A stretch of 64,000 nucleotides of DNA, from positions 1 through 64,000 of the forward strand of contig NZ_BMNW01000014.1 in assembly GCF_014646755.1 (NCBI RefSeq), in the 5' to 3' direction. The position numbers and the translations under genes were made by a program. Below, piece by piece: positions 40,104 through 48,627 of this stretch (its first letter is position 1; each line of letters opens with the position of its first letter). This DNA is from Pseudomonas asuensis. Its GTDB lineage: Bacteria; Pseudomonadota; Gammaproteobacteria; Pseudomonadales; Pseudomonadaceae. The notes below the pieces were generated by a model, which was not told the origin of the DNA, searched no databases, and saw only the letters and a list, made by a program, of their open reading frames with translations.

Positions 40104-40694
40104 TGATCAAAAAAGAGTCAGCGTTGGCCCAAAGAGTATTTAAATGACCATTCTGCAAAGCTAGCGCAGAACGGCTATCGCTCTCTTGGCTATTTGGAAT
40201 TATAAGGGCTGAATCGTTTCTTGCAGTCTGGTATGACTATTATTGGCCTGCATGCAGCACTAGGTTGTTGAGCGTTGAGCGTTGAGCGTTGAGCGTAGGG
40301 CGTGGCGGGGTATTAGTATGGTTGTTTCCGATATCTTGCTAGTGAAAACCTTGCTGCCATCGAGTTTTCAGGTAGCTTCACTTGGGACGAAGTTTTGAGT
40401 CGATTATCAAAGCAATCAGGTAAGGCTCCCGTTGGCCTTGTTATTTCTGAAGTAGCCCCCAATATGATTGGGATAAGTACAATATATTGGTCAAAACCAA
40501 TATATCTCTATGGGCTAGTGCTTGCTTTTGCGCAGCGTGTGCTGCGTCCGACCAGCGGGTTTTTAATCAAAATATTTCAAAATGAAGGGTTTGGCAGTTA
40601 CCTGAAGCTGGCGCAGAGGGATTTCGAAAAAGCCCTCATGTGCAAACGCTCGGCATCTCAAGAACGGTTTCGTGAGCAATATTTGCTAGCGTGA
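40104..40694 (+). pseudogene. rlmE: Decayed rlmE (23S rRNA Um2552 2'-O-methyltransferase)
   Basis: Intact RlmE methylates U2552 of 23S rRNA late in 50S assembly. Here only remnants can be read. From 40107 the frame gives SKKSQRWPKEYLNDH, then AKLAQNGYRSLGYLEL and a TAA at 40203. It resumes with FLQSGMTIIGLHAALGC and a TGA at 40269, where intact proteins have the SAM motif DLGAAPGGWS. A four-copy heptamer repeat follows. VVSDILL is then read in another frame, and a frameshift near the T run at 40364–40367 leads into the last frame, FTWDEVLSRL. The final 99-codon open stretch from 40395 keeps GLVISEVAPNM, FLIKIFQNEGF and REQYLLA. In E. coli terms the catalytic Asp of SDMAPN is Glu, the N-terminal catalytic Lys is lost, and the later Lys and Glu remain. 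There is no usable start codon, and a TGA lies at 40104. Position between yhbY and ftsH is the normal rlmE locus. Confidence 0.92.
40268..40302. repeat. Heptamer tandem repeat TTGAGCG in the rlmE remnant
   Basis: Four perfect copies of TTGAGCG run from 40268 to 40295, and a degenerate fifth, TAGGGCG, follows. The array starts exactly where the GGWS codons of the SAM-binding motif would be, which suggests slippage on the decaying coding sequence. Confidence 0.95.
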
Positions 40695-40888
40695 GGCTTT
40701 AAAGGTAATGCGGCCAGATGCAACGGCAGACTCTTCCTAAAGTCTCAGCTAAAGTGAGAAGAGCAACGGATCTCATAAAGGGTTACAGACGGCCGCTGCT
40801 CAACGTTAGCGTTGTGTAGTAACTTACCGGCCAATAGCCGGTTTCGATACGAACGGTTCCAGGCGAAGCCGGCTCAGAGGGTAGTCAA
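40695..40888 (+). other. Intergenic region upstream of ftsH
   Basis: This 194-base stretch follows the rlmE remnant. It holds a 6-bp hairpin, ACCGGC-CAATA-GCCGGT at 40826–40842, and a small AACG/CGTT stem at 40802–40813. I could not pick a convincing promoter for ftsH, although one would be needed if transcription from the rlmE side is impaired. The upstream stretch 40021–40103 shows nothing clear either. Confidence 0.5.
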
Positions 40889-42808
40889 TTGAACGATATG
40901 GCAAAGAATCTGATTCTATGGCTCATCATTGCGGCTGTATTAGTCACAGTGATGAATAATTTCTCCAGCCCCAATGAGCCGCAAACGCTCAATTATTCTG
41001 ACTTCATTCAGCAAGTGAAAGATGGTCAGGTAGAGCGTGTGACTGTCGATGGTTATGTCATCACGGGAAAACATCGTGGTGGAGATACTTTCAAGACGGT
41101 TCGGCCTGCTATTCAGGACAATGGTCTGATTGGCGATCTGGTTAATAATAATGTGGTTGTCGAAGGCAAGATGCCTGAACAGCAGAGCATCTGGACGCAG
41201 CTATTAGTAGCAAGCTTCCCGATTCTGGTGATTATTGCTGTCTTCATGTTCTTTATGAGGCAGATGCAGGGTGGCGCAGGTGGCCGTGGTGGTCCGATGA
41301 GCTTTGGTAAAAGCAAGGCGCGACTACTTTCTGAAGATCAGGTTCGAACAACCTTCGCAGACGTTGCTGGGTGTGACGAAGCGAAAGAAGAAGTAACCGA
41401 GTTAGTAGAGTTTTTGCGTGATCCGGGTAAGTTCCAGCGTCTGGGTGGCCGTATTCCGCGCGGCGTACTCATGGCTGGTCCGCCCGGTACAGGTAAAACC
41501 CTACTGGCAAAAGCTGTCGCCGGTGAGGCTAAGGTACCTTTCTTCACAATTTCTGGTTCAGATTTTGTTGAGATGTTCGTAGGTGTTGGTGCTAGCCGTG
41601 TACGTGACATGTTTGACCAGGCAAAGAAGCATGCACCTTGCATCATCTTTATCGATGAGATCGATGCGGTTGGTCGTCATCGTGGCGCTGGTATGGGGGG
41701 TGGTCATGATGAGCGTGAGCAGACCCTAAACCAGTTACTGGTTGAGATGGACGGTTTTGAAATGAATGACGGTATTATCGTCATTGCCGCTACTAACCGT
41801 CCTGATGTACTGGATCCTGCGCTTTTGCGTCCGGGTCGCTTTGATCGTCAGGTTGTAGTAGGGCTGCCGGATATTCGTGGTCGTGAGCAAATCCTCAAGG
41901 TCCACATGCGTAAAGTGCCCATGGGGGATCGAGTTGATGCGGGTGTTATCGCGCGTGGTACTCCAGGTTTCTCAGGTGCAGACCTTGCTAACCTGGTAAA
42001 CGAAGCCTCCTTATTTGCTGCACGCTCTAACAAGCGTACTGTAGATATGCGCGAGTTTGAGCTCGCTAAAGACAAAATCATGATGGGCGCAGAGCGCAAG
42101 ACCATGGTTATGTCTGAAAAGGAAAAGCGCAACACGGCCTATCATGAGGCTGGGCACGCTATTGTGGGTCGCTTGGTGCCTGAGCATGACCCGGTCTACA
42201 AGGTTTCTATTATTCCGCGTGGACGTGCCTTGGGTGTAACCATGTTCCTTCCTGAGGAGGATCGTTACAGTCTGTCCAAGCGTGCACTAGAAAGCCAGAT
42301 CTGCTCGCTCTTTGGTGGTCGTATTGCTGAAGAAATGACGTTAGGCTTCGAAGGCGTTACGACGGGTGCCTCGAATGACATCATGCGTGCGACGCAACTG
42401 GCTCGTAACATGGTCACCAAGTGGGGCCTGTCAGAAAAATTAGGTCCATTGCTATATGGTGAGGAAGAAAATGAAAGCTTCCTTGGTCGAGGGGCAGGTG
42501 GTGCTAGCGGCAGCATGTCTGGCGAGACAGCTAAAGAGATCGACTCGGAAATTCGTCGGATTATCAATGACTGCTATACCACGGCTAAGCGTCTGCTAGA
42601 CGAAAATCGTGACAAGCTAGAGATGATGGCTGATGCCCTAATGCAGTACGAGACGATTGATGCCGACCAGATCGACGACATCATGGCAGGGCGGGTGCCT
42701 AGAGAGCCGCGTGATTGGCAGGACGGCTCAGGACCTACTGGTACAAGTGCTACCCAGGGAGGTGGTCATCCTGATACCCCTATAGGTGGGCCAGCAGGCG
42801 AGCACTGA
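40889..42808 (+). CDS. ftsH: ATP-dependent zinc metalloprotease FtsH
   Basis: FtsH is the membrane-bound AAA+ protease that degrades misassembled membrane proteins and regulators such as sigma-32 and LpxC. The 639-residue product has two transmembrane helices (about residues 7–23 and 105–125), Walker A GPPGTGKT near residue 198, Walker [12 protein letters not shown] and the zinc site HEAGH near residue 420. I chose TTG at 40889 because AGAGGG lies 7 bases upstream; the alternative ATG at 40898 would sit 16 bases away. folP follows after seven bases. Confidence 0.97.
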   Translation: MNDMAKNLILWLIIAAVLVTVMNNFSSPNEPQTLNYSDFIQQVKDGQVERVTVDGYVITGKHRGGDTFKTVRPAIQDNGLIGDLVNNNVVVEGKMPEQQSIWTQLLVASFPILVIIAVFMFFMRQMQGGAGGRGGPMSFGKSKARLLSEDQVRTTFADVAGCDEAKEEVTELVEFLRDPGKFQRLGGRIPRGVLMAGPPGTGKTLLAKAVAGEAKVPFFTISGSDFVEMFVGVGASRVRDMFDQAKKHAPCIIFIDEIDAVGRHRGAGMGGGHDEREQTLNQLLVEMDGFEMNDGIIVIAATNRPDVLDPALLRPGRFDRQVVVGLPDIRGREQILKVHMRKVPMGDRVDAGVIARGTPGFSGADLANLVNEASLFAARSNKRTVDMREFELAKDKIMMGAERKTMVMSEKEKRNTAYHEAGHAIVGRLVPEHDPVYKVSIIPRGRALGVTMFLPEEDRYSLSKRALESQICSLFGGRIAEEMTLGFEGVTTGASNDIMRATQLARNMVTKWGLSEKLGPLLYGEEENESFLGRGAGGASGSMSGETAKEIDSEIRRIINDCYTTAKRLLDENRDKLEMMADALMQYETIDADQIDDIMAGRVPREPRDWQDGSGPTGTSATQGGGHPDTPIGGPAGEH

Positions 42809-42815
42809 TACCCTC

Positions 42816-43664
42816 ATGATTCCTGGTTCGACTCAAACCCGACTGCTTTGCGGCAGTCGGGTTCTTGATTTATCACGTCCCCATGTCATGGGGATTCTTA
42901 ATGTTACTCCTGATTCCTTTTCTGACGGTGGCCAATTCAATACCTTAGACAAAGCGCTGTTTCGTGCGCGTGATCTGGTAATGGCTGGTGCCACGCTTAT
43001 CGATATCGGTGGAGAGTCAACTCGTCCTGGCGCTCCCCGTGTCGCTCTCGATGAAGAGTTGCAGCGGGTAGTGCCTGTAGTTGAGGCGTTATCTAAAAGA
43101 CTCGATGTTGTCATCTCGGTTGATACGTCATCTCCTCAGGTAATTTGCGAGTGTGCAAAAGTAGGCGCAGGGCTTATTAATGATGTGCGCGCCTTGCGCC
43201 GTCCGGGCGCGCTTGAGGCTGCAGCTGCGGCAGGCCTGCCTGTATGTCTAATGCACATGCAAGGCGAGCCCGATACGATGCAGCAAGCTCCCCAATATGA
43301 AGACATTGTTGCTGACGTAATTGCGTTTTTAAGTGAGCGCATAGCTGCCTGTGAAAGTGCAGGCATTGCGCGTGATCAGCTTATTCTTGATCCTGGCTTT
43401 GGGTTTGCTAAAACCCTTGAGCACAATTTGGTGCTGTTCAAGCGTATGCCTGAGTTATTTAGGCTGGCACTACCGCTATTGGTCGGTGTTTCCCGTAAAA
43501 GCATGATTGGGACTGTCTTGAATAAGCCCGTCGATGAACGCTTATACGGTAGTCTCGCCTTGGCTGCGCTAGCAGTCGCTAAGGGGGCCAGTATCATTCG
43601 AGTGCATGATGTAGAGCAGACGGTAGACGTTATAAAAATGATAGCTGCAGTAGAGCAGGCTTGA
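42816..43664 (+). CDS. folP: Dihydropteroate synthase
   Basis: FolP joins p-aminobenzoate to the pterin in folate synthesis and is the sulfonamide target. The product is 282 residues from the ATG at 42816. The signatures MGILNVTPDSFSDGG near residue 24 and GATLIDIGGESTRPGA near residue 57 are complete, and the C-terminal KSMIG/RVHDV motifs are present. No insertion of the type giving sulfonamide resistance is evident. It lies between ftsH and glmM, as in E. coli and Pseudomonas. Confidence 0.97.
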   Translation: MIPGSTQTRLLCGSRVLDLSRPHVMGILNVTPDSFSDGGQFNTLDKALFRARDLVMAGATLIDIGGESTRPGAPRVALDEELQRVVPVVEALSKRLDVVISVDTSSPQVICECAKVGAGLINDVRALRRPGALEAAAAAGLPVCLMHMQGEPDTMQQAPQYEDIVADVIAFLSERIAACESAGIARDQLILDPGFGFAKTLEHNLVLFKRMPELFRLALPLLVGVSRKSMIGTVLNKPVDERLYGSLALAALAVAKGASIIRVHDVEQTVDVIKMIAAVEQA

Positions 43665-43679
43665 AACAAGGCGAGAGTA

Positions 43680-45017
43680 ATGGCTAGAAAGTACTTTGGA
43701 ACAGATGGAATTCGTGGGCGCGTAGGTGAGTATCCGATTACACCTGACTTTATGCTAAAGCTTGGGTGGGCGGCCGGTATTGCCTTTCGTAGCCAAGGTA
43801 TCTGTCGAGTTCTAGTAGGTAAGGATACGCGTAACTCTGGCTATATGTTCGAATCTGCTCTTGAGGCTGGGCTTTCTGCAGCTGGCGCTGATGTCATGCT
43901 ACTAGGCCCTATGCCTACACCCGGCATTGCCTATCTGACGCGTACTTTCCAGGCTAACGCCGGTATTGTGATCAGTGCATCTCATAATCCTTTTTACGAT
44001 AACGGCATCAAGTTTTTCTCGGGACTGGGTACCAAGCTGCCGGATGAAGTGGAGTTGATGATTGAGGAGTTGCTAGATCAACCTATGACGGTTGTGGAGT
44101 CTGCTCGTATCGGCAAGGTATCCCGCATCAATGATGCCGCAGGCCGTTACATAGAATTTTGTAAAAGCAGCGTGCCGAGCGGCACTAGCTTTGCTGGTAT
44201 GCGAATCGTAGTCGATTGTGCTCATGGCGCTACCTATAAGATTGCTCCTAGTGTCTTCCGGGAATTAGGGGCTCAGGTTACTGTTATCGGCGCTCAGCCT
44301 GACGGACTCAATATCAACAAAAACTGCGGTTCTACTCATCTGGGAGAGTTGCAGAAAGCTGTGCGTGATCAGCATGCTGATTTAGGTATTGCATTTGATG
44401 GTGATGGTGATCGTGTATTAATGGTTGATCATACCGGCGCAATTGTTGATGGGGATGAGCTTCTATTTTTGATCGCTAAGGATTTAAAAGGCCGTAATCG
44501 CCTTGAAGGTGGCGTTGTAGGCACTCAGATGAGCAACCTCGGGCTAGAGTTAGGTCTGGCTGAGCTGGGAGTTCCATTTACCAGGGCCAAGGTGGGTGAC
44601 CGCTACGTGATGGCCGAGTTAATAGGACGGAAATGGACACTGGGTGGCGAAAGCTCCGGTCATATTGTGTGCTGCCAGTACACTACGACAGGCGATGCCA
44701 TTATTTCTGCGCTACAGGTCTTAATGGCGTTGAGGCGTGCCGGGCAAACATTGGCGGAGGCGCGTAAAGGGCTCAAGAAGTACCCGCAAGTTCTCATCAA
44801 TGTACGTTACTCCGGAGAAGTCGACCCTTTGGTTCACCCGGACGTACAAAAAGCTTGCACGTCGGTGACTGAACAAATGGCCGGTAAGGGGCGCGTTTTA
44901 TTACGCAAATCTGGAACCGAGCCTCTTGTTCGTGTGATGGTCGAAGGCAGTGATGAGCGTCAGGTCCACAAGCATGCAGAAGCTTTGGCTAAGCTGGTCA
45001 GCGAGGTATGTGCTTGA
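43680..45017 (+). CDS. glmM: Phosphoglucosamine mutase
   Basis: GlmM converts glucosamine-6-phosphate to glucosamine-1-phosphate for peptidoglycan and LPS precursors. The product is 445 residues. The phosphorylated Ser is Ser101 in [12 protein letters not shown], the metal-binding loop is DGDGDRVLM near residue 240, and the sugar-binding loop is GGESSGHI near residue 322. The start has a GGCGAGAG ribosome binding site. It ends 66 bases before tpiA, which has its own promoter. Confidence 0.97.
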   Translation: MARKYFGTDGIRGRVGEYPITPDFMLKLGWAAGIAFRSQGICRVLVGKDTRNSGYMFESALEAGLSAAGADVMLLGPMPTPGIAYLTRTFQANAGIVISASHNPFYDNGIKFFSGLGTKLPDEVELMIEELLDQPMTVVESARIGKVSRINDAAGRYIEFCKSSVPSGTSFAGMRIVVDCAHGATYKIAPSVFRELGAQVTVIGAQPDGLNINKNCGSTHLGELQKAVRDQHADLGIAFDGDGDRVLMVDHTGAIVDGDELLFLIAKDLKGRNRLEGGVVGTQMSNLGLELGLAELGVPFTRAKVGDRYVMAELIGRKWTLGGESSGHIVCCQYTTTGDAIISALQVLMALRRAGQTLAEARKGLKKYPQVLINVRYSGEVDPLVHPDVQKACTSVTEQMAGKGRVLLRKSGTEPLVRVMVEGSDERQVHKHAEALAKLVSEVCA

Positions 45018-45023
45018 TTTGGC

Positions 45024-45052
45024 TTGTCAAAGCAAAAAATCTTAGATAATAT
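45024..45052 (+). promoter_or_regulatory. Promoter of tpiA–secG
   Basis: TTGTCA at 45024–45029 and TAATAT at 45047–45052 are 17 bases apart. The predicted start is near 45059, about 25 bases upstream of the tpiA ATG. Confidence 0.65.
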
Positions 45053-45083
45053 CTGCGCCCACTTCGCTTACTGAGGCATTAGC

Positions 45084-45842
45084 ATGCGCAAGCCCTTAGT
45101 CGCTGGTAACTGGAAAATGCACGGAACACGTGCCGATGTAGCCGAGCTGATAGAGGGATTAAGTAAGCTCGCCTTATCTGATGATGTTGAGATGGTAGTG
45201 TTTCCACCATTCTTGTTTATCGATCAGGTTGAGGTCGGTCTCGCTGGTGGCGGTATAGTACTCGGTGCACAAGATTGTGCTGTGCAGCCAGAGCAAGGTC
45301 CGCTTACGGGTGAGATAGCAGCGTCCCAGTTGCGTGATGTGGGTTGTAGATATGTTTTGGTGGGGCATTCCGAGCGTCGTCTAATTTTGCGTGAAGATGA
45401 TGATTCGGTTACAAAAAAGTTTGCTTCAGCCCAAAAGATGGGTATAGTGCCCGTCCTTTGTGTTGGTGAGACTCAAGAGCAGCGAGAAGCTGGTAAAACC
45501 TTTGAGATTGTTAAAGGTCAGCTCAAGTCGGTAATAGACGCGCTAGGGATTGAGGCTTTTGAGAATGCAGTTGTAGCCTACGAGCCTGTATGGGCGATAG
45601 GTACAGGATTGACAGCAACTCCTGATGAAGCTCAGGCGGTGCATCAGGAAATCCGGCAGTTCCTCCGATCTTATAGTGGCGATGTGGCTGATAAAGTCAG
45701 GCTTCTATATGGTGGTAGTGTAAAGGGCGGTAATGCTGCCGAGTTGTTCGGTATGCCTGATATCGATGGTGGGCTTGTTGGTGGAGCCTCCCTAAATGCG
45801 AATGAATTTGGCGTGATTTATCACGCTGCTGGAAGTAAATGA
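45084..45842 (+). CDS. tpiA: Triosephosphate isomerase
   Basis: TpiA interconverts dihydroxyacetone phosphate and glyceraldehyde-3-phosphate. The 252-residue product has the substrate-binding Asn-Lys in AGNWKMHG (Lys11), the catalytic His in LVGHSERR, and the catalytic Glu in [11 protein letters not shown], followed by loop 6. The phosphate-binding [12 protein letters not shown] segment is intact. The stop codon overlaps the secG start. Confidence 0.97.
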   Translation: MRKPLVAGNWKMHGTRADVAELIEGLSKLALSDDVEMVVFPPFLFIDQVEVGLAGGGIVLGAQDCAVQPEQGPLTGEIAASQLRDVGCRYVLVGHSERRLILREDDDSVTKKFASAQKMGIVPVLCVGETQEQREAGKTFEIVKGQLKSVIDALGIEAFENAVVAYEPVWAIGTGLTATPDEAQAVHQEIRQFLRSYSGDVADKVRLLYGGSVKGGNAAELFGMPDIDGGLVGGASLNANEFGVIYHAAGSK

Positions 45843-46228
45843 TGTTAGAAACTCTAGTTGTTGTCGTGCATCTGCTAATGGCGCTGGGCTTAGTTGTCCT
45901 TGTGCTTCTTCAGCAGGGTAAAGGTGCGGACGCTGGTGCTTCTTTTGGTGCAGGTGCTTCGGGTACTGTTTTCGGAAGCCAAGGTTCTGCTACCTTTTTG
46001 AGTCGATTTACTGCTATACTAGCGGCGGTTTTTTTCGCTACTAGCCTGGGTCTGGCATACTTCGCCAAGGAAAAAGCAAATGCACTGCAGGAAGTTGGTC
46101 TTCCTAAGCCTGCAGTCATTCAGCAGACGCCTGAAGTTGAAAAGCCTGTGGCAAATGATGATGTTCCCATGTCACAGCAAAAGCCTTCGACATCCTCAGA
46201 AGGTGATGTTCCGGGAAGTCAGAAATAG
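45842..46228 (+). CDS. secG: Protein translocase subunit SecG
   Basis: SecG is the small accessory subunit of the SecYEG translocon. The 128-residue product has two hydrophobic helices (about residues 3–22 and 54–74) separated by the conserved [17 protein letters not shown] loop. A Pro/Glu/Ser-rich tail follows, as in Pseudomonas. Two ATGs overlap the tpiA stop (45839 and 45842); I used the second because [17 protein letters not shown] matches the family. It ends 11 bases before tRNA-Leu, which is probably cut out of the same transcript. Confidence 0.95.
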   Translation: MLETLVVVVHLLMALGLVVLVLLQQGKGADAGASFGAGASGTVFGSQGSATFLSRFTAILAAVFFATSLGLAYFAKEKANALQEVGLPKPAVIQQTPEVEKPVANDDVPMSQQKPSTSSEGDVPGSQK

Positions 46229-46239
46229 TAAGACGTTTT

Positions 46240-46325
46240 GCCGAAGTGGTGGAATTGGTAGACACGCTATCTTGAGGGGGTAGTGGCCAACGGCTGTATG
46301 GGTTCGAGTCCCATCTTCGGCACCA
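46240..46325 (+). tRNA. tRNA-Leu (anticodon GAG)
   Basis: The 86-base gene includes an encoded CCA. The acceptor arm GCCGAAG pairs with CTTCGGC, the anticodon stem CTATC/GGTAG closes the loop TTGAGGG with anticodon GAG, a long class II variable arm is present, and the T arm has TTCGAGT. It sits 11 bases after secG. Confidence 0.97.
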
Positions 46326-46364
46326 TAATTAAGACACTAATTAAGTGTCGAGAGCGTAAGTAGA

Positions 46365-46393
46365 TTGACCTGAAAGAGACTCTTTCTTATACT
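46365..46393 (+). promoter_or_regulatory. Promoter of tRNA-fMet
   Basis: TTGACC at 46365–46370 and TATACT at 46388–46393 are 17 bases apart. The predicted start near 46400 is about ten bases upstream of the tRNA. Confidence 0.78.
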
Positions 46394-46409
46394 TTCGCTC
46401 CAGCTTTGA

Positions 46410-46486
<77 letters not shown>

Positions 46487-46492
46487 GTCAAC

Positions 46493-46517
46493 AAAGGCCC
46501 CTTTATAGGGGCTTTTT
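46493..46517 (+). terminator. Terminator or attenuator after tRNA-fMet
   Basis: AAAGGCCCC at 46493–46501 pairs with GGGGCTTTT (46508–46516, one G·T pair) around a six-base loop and runs into a T tract. It probably sets the split between tRNA and rimP–nusA–infB mRNA. Confidence 0.75.
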
Positions 46518-46613
46518 GTTAGCTGAACAGTCAGGTCGCGCGTTCTTGCGGCGACCACAAGGGATGGGCGTTATGCCCATTTTTTATTTGCACAGCATGC
46601 GTGAGGCAACCAG

Positions 46614-47072
46614 GTGTCGAGCAAGCTAGAACAGTTGCAAGCCATGCTGGCCCCCGTCATCGAAGCGCTTGGCTATGAATGCTGGGGCATCGAGTACATT
46701 TCCCAGGGCCGGCATTCTCTGCTAAGGGTCTATATCGATCATTCAAACGGAATTCTGGTTGAGGACTGCGAAAAAGTCAGTCGTCAAGTTAGTGGGATTT
46801 TAGACGTAGAAGATCCAATTCCGGGCGAATATACCTTGGAGGTTTCCTCTCCAGGTATGGATAGACCTTTATTCACTCTTGAGCAATTCAGCGCTTTTGT
46901 AGGTGAGCAAGTAAAAATAAGGCTTCGTTCGCCTTATGAAGGCCGCCGCAACTTTCAGGGCCTTTTGCGCGGTGTGGAAGATCAGGACGTCGTGGTTCAG
47001 GTTGATAACCATGAGTATCTGCTTCCCATCGAGATGATCGATAAGGCTAATGTCATTCCCCGATTTGAATAA
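46614..47072 (+). CDS. rimP: Ribosome maturation factor RimP
   Basis: RimP assists 30S assembly, especially uS19 and central pseudoknot formation. The 152-residue product starts with GTG at 46614. The N-terminal domain contains [11 protein letters not shown] and [20 protein letters not shown], and [12 protein letters not shown] near residues 79–90 marks the domain junction. The C-terminal Sm-like domain ends KANVIPRFE. It is the first protein gene of the nusA–infB operon. Confidence 0.96.
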   Translation: MSSKLEQLQAMLAPVIEALGYECWGIEYISQGRHSLLRVYIDHSNGILVEDCEKVSRQVSGILDVEDPIPGEYTLEVSSPGMDRPLFTLEQFSAFVGEQVKIRLRSPYEGRRNFQGLLRGVEDQDVVVQVDNHEYLLPIEMIDKANVIPRFE

Positions 47073-47119
47073 AGCGCAAATCCGCGAATCCCAAAGGATT
47101 GCGACAGGCGAGGCGTACG

Positions 47120-48601
47120 ATGAGTAAAGAAGTTCTACTGGTAGTGGAATCAGTTTCCAATGAGAAAGGTGTTCCGCCCGGTGTCATTTTCGAGGCATTG
47201 GAGCTAGCCCTAGCCACTGCCACAAAGAAACGCTATGAAGAAGATGTAGAACTGCGTGTGGCTATCAACCGCCACAATGGTAGTTACGAAACGTTTCGTT
47301 GCTGGACAGTTGTTAAAGATGAAGACTTCGATAATCCAGCAGCGAACCTGACGCTTGATGAAGCCCAGGAAATCAATCCAGATGCCAAGTTTGGCGATCT
47401 GATTGAAGAAAAGATTGAATCCATTGAGTTCGGTCGTATTGCGGCCCAAACAGCCAAGCAAGTAATCGTTCAGAAAGTACGTGAAGCTGAGCGCGCTCAG
47501 ATTGTTGATGCTTACCGTGAAAAAGTAGGTGAGATCATTTCAGGTACTGTCAAAAAAGTTACCCGGGATAATGTGATTGTCGATCTGGGCAATAATGCAG
47601 AGGCATTGTTGGCGCGTGATCAAATCATTCCACGGGAAAATTTCCGTGTTGGTGTTCGCGTTCGTGCGTTGCTTAAAGAAATTCGCACAGAAAACCGCGG
47701 ACCTCAACTGGTCCTGTCGCGTACAGCGCCTGAAATGCTGATCGAGCTATTTCGTATTGAAGTACCGGAAATCTCCGAGCAGTTAATTGATGTCATGGCT
47801 GCCGCCCGTGATCCGGGTTCGCGCGCCAAAATCGCCGTACGCTCTAAAGATAAGCGCATCGATCCGCAGGGCGCCTGTATTGGTATGCGCGGCTCGCGTG
47901 TCCAGGCAGTATCTGGTGAGTTGGGTGGTGAGCGGGTAGATATCGTCTTGTGGGATGACAACCCGGCTCAATTCGTTATCAACGCCATGGCACCCGCAGA
48001 AGTTGCGTCGATCATTGTTGATGAAGATACCCATACCATGGATATCGCTGTTGCTGCTGACAACTTGGCTCAGGCCATTGGCCGCAGTGGCCAGAATGTT
48101 CGTCTTGCGAGCCAATTGACAGGCTGGACATTAAACGTGATGACCGAAGAGGACATCATGGCTAAGCAAAAGGCAGAAACGGGCGATATTCTTCAGCAGT
48201 TTGTAGATGAACTGGATGTAGATGAAGAGCTGGCTCAAGTGTTGGTTGAAGAAGGTTTCACCACACTTGAAGAGATCGCCTATGTCCCCATGGAAGAAAT
48301 GCTCAACATTGATGGCTTCGATGAGGATGTCGTCAATGAGCTGCGTAACCGGGCTAAGGATCGCCTATTAACCCGTGCCATCGCGACGGAAGAAAAACTG
48401 GCTGACAAAAAGCCAGCGGAAGATTTGCTTAGTCTCGAAGGCATGACTGAGGAACTCGCGCTTGAGCTGGCGCAGCGAGGCGTTGCCAATCGCGAAGATC
48501 TTGCCGAGCAGTCCATTGATGACCTGCTCGATATTAACGGCATGAATGAAGAGCGTGCCGGCAAGTTGATCATGGCTGCCCGTGCCCATTGGTTTGAGTG
48601 A
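47120..48601 (+). CDS. nusA: Transcription termination/antitermination protein NusA
   Basis: NusA binds RNA polymerase and controls pausing, termination and antitermination. The 493-residue product starts at the ATG at 47120 after AGGCGAGGCG; an in-frame start at 47099 is not supported. It has the N-terminal polymerase-binding domain, an S1 domain near residues 130–200 ([20 protein letters not shown]), two KH domains (with [20 protein letters not shown] and [18 protein letters not shown]), and two acidic C-terminal repeats of about 60 residues, the gammaproteobacterial form. Confidence 0.98.
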   Translation: MSKEVLLVVESVSNEKGVPPGVIFEALELALATATKKRYEEDVELRVAINRHNGSYETFRCWTVVKDEDFDNPAANLTLDEAQEINPDAKFGDLIEEKIESIEFGRIAAQTAKQVIVQKVREAERAQIVDAYREKVGEIISGTVKKVTRDNVIVDLGNNAEALLARDQIIPRENFRVGVRVRALLKEIRTENRGPQLVLSRTAPEMLIELFRIEVPEISEQLIDVMAAARDPGSRAKIAVRSKDKRIDPQGACIGMRGSRVQAVSGELGGERVDIVLWDDNPAQFVINAMAPAEVASIIVDEDTHTMDIAVAADNLAQAIGRSGQNVRLASQLTGWTLNVMTEEDIMAKQKAETGDILQQFVDELDVDEELAQVLVEEGFTTLEEIAYVPMEEMLNIDGFDEDVVNELRNRAKDRLLTRAIATEEKLADKKPAEDLLSLEGMTEELALELAQRGVANREDLAEQSIDDLLDINGMNEERAGKLIMAARAHWFE

Positions 48602-48627
48602 GCGGTGCTGCCTGAGGAGAAGAGTGC

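Noticed and set aside
40268-40302. CRISPR-like or regulatory iteron reading of the TTGAGCG array
   Set aside because: The units are seven bases with no spacers and lie within a dead gene; slippage is a simpler explanation.
40395-40694. The 99-codon open frame upstream of ftsH as a real small protein
   Set aside because: It is the C-terminal half of RlmE starting from a chance TTG with no ribosome binding site, and lacks the SAM-binding part.
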